From the NCBI GenBank assembly GCA_023436495.1, contig JAEZIT010000041.1:1-25325 (forward strand): 25,325 nucleotides of DNA, in the 5' to 3' direction. Position numbers and translations under genes: made by a program. Shown in pieces: positions 24,431 to 25,325 of this stretch (positions within the stretch are counted from its first letter, which is position 1; the number at the start of each line of letters is the position of its first letter). Under the pieces are notes generated by a model. It saw nothing but the letters and a program-made list of their open reading frames with translations, did not search any database and had not been told where the DNA came from. This stretch comes from Acidobacteriota bacterium. Its GTDB lineage: Bacteria > Acidobacteriota > Blastocatellia > Pyrinomonadales > Pyrinomonadaceae.

Positions 24431-25117
24431 ATGAAAAGAGCTTTATTATTGACAATCGCGATCGCGGCGGCGCTCGGCCTCAGCGGCTGCAGCTATAACG
24501 AACTCACCGCGAAACAACAGGGCGTAAAGGGCAAATGGGCGAACGTCGAAAGCTCGCTGCAGCGGCGTGCCGACCTGATTCCCAACCTTGTTAAGACCGC
24601 TCAAATGGCGGGAATTCAGGAACAGGAGGTCTTCGGCCAGATCGCCGACGCTCGTTCCCGTTTGCTGAATGCAACGCAGGCGCCCGGACAGGCCGAGGGC
24701 GGCGACAAAACACCCGAACAAAAACAGGCGATCATCGATGCAAACAACAGCTTTGGAGGAACGATCGGCCGCCTGCTGAGCCTTCAGGAGAATTACCCGG
24801 TGCTCCGCTCCAGCGAAGCATTCATGAATGTGCAGAACGAGCTGTCCGGCACCGAGAACCGTATCAACGTCGCACGCCTTGATTACAACCAGGCTGTGAC
24901 TGATTACAACACGACCCGGAATTCGTTCCCGGCCGTGCTCACCGCAGGATTGCTTGGATTTAAGGAAGAACCCTTCTTCCAGGCTGAAGAAGGAGCACGC
25001 CAGGCACCGGATGTAGGCGATCCGAACGCGATGCGGCGGCAGAGCGCTCCACCGGCGGCACCGCCCGCAGGAAATCCCGCGCCGGCCGGAAATACGGCAC
25101 CGGCAGGAAATCGCTGA
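24431..25117 (+). CDS. lemA: LemA family lipoprotein
   Basis: The 228-aa product starts at ATG 24431, which has AGGAGAAG about 7 nt upstream; an earlier ATG at 24416 lies before that site. The N-terminus is a lipoprotein signal, MKRALLLTIAIAAALGLSGC, with the lipobox LSGC at Cys20. The LemA domain follows: YNELTAKQQGVKGKWANVES, LQRRADLIPNLVKTAQ, the coiled-coil SEAFMNVQNELSGTENRINV and ARLDYNQAVTDYNTTRNSFP. The tail after about 185 is rich in Pro, Ala, Gly and Asn. LemA proteins are helical membrane proteins of poorly known role, often encoded with TPM-domain proteins, as here. The stop codon touches that of the convergent cysteine-rich gene. Confidence 0.92.
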   Translation: MKRALLLTIAIAAALGLSGCSYNELTAKQQGVKGKWANVESSLQRRADLIPNLVKTAQMAGIQEQEVFGQIADARSRLLNATQAPGQAEGGDKTPEQKQAIIDANNSFGGTIGRLLSLQENYPVLRSSEAFMNVQNELSGTENRINVARLDYNQAVTDYNTTRNSFPAVLTAGLLGFKEEPFFQAEEGARQAPDVGDPNAMRRQSAPPAAPPAGNPAPAGNTAPAGNR

Positions 25118-25288
25118 TCAGAACCCTCGCGAATTGCACATGGAACAATGATCGCAAGGCTTGCCGTTCGGCTCGAACGCGCAGGCCTTTTCACTTTCAA
25201 CGCCTGAGAATATCCGGTCGGCGATAGCCTCCGCTATCGTAAATTTGTCAATGGATGGGTGGGTTTCGCGGGCCCGGAAAGAGTTCAT
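25118..25288 (-). CDS. Small cysteine-rich protein, unknown function
   Basis: A 56-aa frame starts at ATG 25288 behind GGAGGGAAC, a good ribosome-binding site with 7-8 nt spacing, which is why I accept it and reject the longer frame from 25315. The protein has a helical middle (SIDKFTIAEAIADRIFSGVE) and a C-terminal cluster Cys36, Cys45, Cys48, Cys51 in PCDHCSMC, which could bind zinc or iron-sulfur. No family is recognised. It is convergent with lemA with no base between their stops. Its upstream region lies beyond the window, so operon partners are unknown. Confidence 0.55.
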   Translation of the reverse strand: MNSFRARETHPSIDKFTIAEAIADRIFSGVESEKACAFEPNGKPCDHCSMCNSRGF

Positions 25289-25325
25289 TCCGTTCCCTCC
25301 GGCAGATGATTCCAATGCATCGAGC

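Overview
The window looks like a piece of a moderately GC-rich bacterial chromosome, mostly conserved housekeeping genes plus a short accessory stretch at the left end. Several things fit an Acidobacteriota genome of the Blastocatellia/Pyrinomonadales type: -10 boxes of the TAAAAT type lying almost on the start codon, a stress-type SDR / SRPBCC / zinc-dehydrogenase operon, and single-gene DUF4197, DUF2270 and LemA/TPM loci. This placement is an inference from gene content and style. No rRNA or other taxonomic marker was tested.

Layout. (1) 1-2973, accessory stretch: a truncated IS3-family transposase OrfA (minus), a secreted HtrA/S1C-like serine protease with a YD-repeat-like C-terminal half, a 306-bp gap packed with short stem-loops, and an overlapping two-gene unit of a 70-aa protein and a small nucleotidyltransferase. 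The protease gene looks clearly lower in GC by eye than what follows. (2) 3007-5901: uvrA (minus) with a recognisable promoter. (3) 5982-9394: a two-helix membrane protein facing a tight plus-strand operon of SDR oxidoreductase, SRPBCC protein and formaldehyde-dehydrogenase-like zinc enzyme. (4) 9401-19743: a long run of minus-strand genes: YeiH-type transporter, SAM methyltransferase, DUF4197 protein, gpmA, folC, accD, an inositol-monophosphatase-family protein, a secreted M24 peptidase, a secreted esterase, a TFIIB-type zinc-ribbon protein and a DUF2270 membrane protein. (5) 19890-22686, plus strand: tadA, tRNA-Ser(CGA), tRNA-Ser(GGA), SRP RNA, dnaX, a translation/secretion/replication neighbourhood with the same content as the Bacillus tRNA-Ser/tadA/scr/dnaX region. 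(6) 22732-25288: a TPM-domain (YgcG-like) membrane protein, a nucleotidyltransferase-like protein, a LemA lipoprotein, and a convergent 56-aa cysteine-rich protein.

The main points are: an SRP RNA gene that can be folded by hand; an A9 run inside dnaX where both alternative frames stop at once, which fits slippage-made tau and gamma forms; a hairpin/terminator nested inside an inverted repeat ahead of the DUF4197 gene; a paired inverted repeat in front of the SDR operon; several likely leaderless starts; and the small-protein/nucleotidyltransferase overlapping pair. I see no CRISPR array, prophage or intact mobile element. Several start codons were chosen from ribosome-binding sites, signal peptides or terminators, and each choice is explained in its entry.
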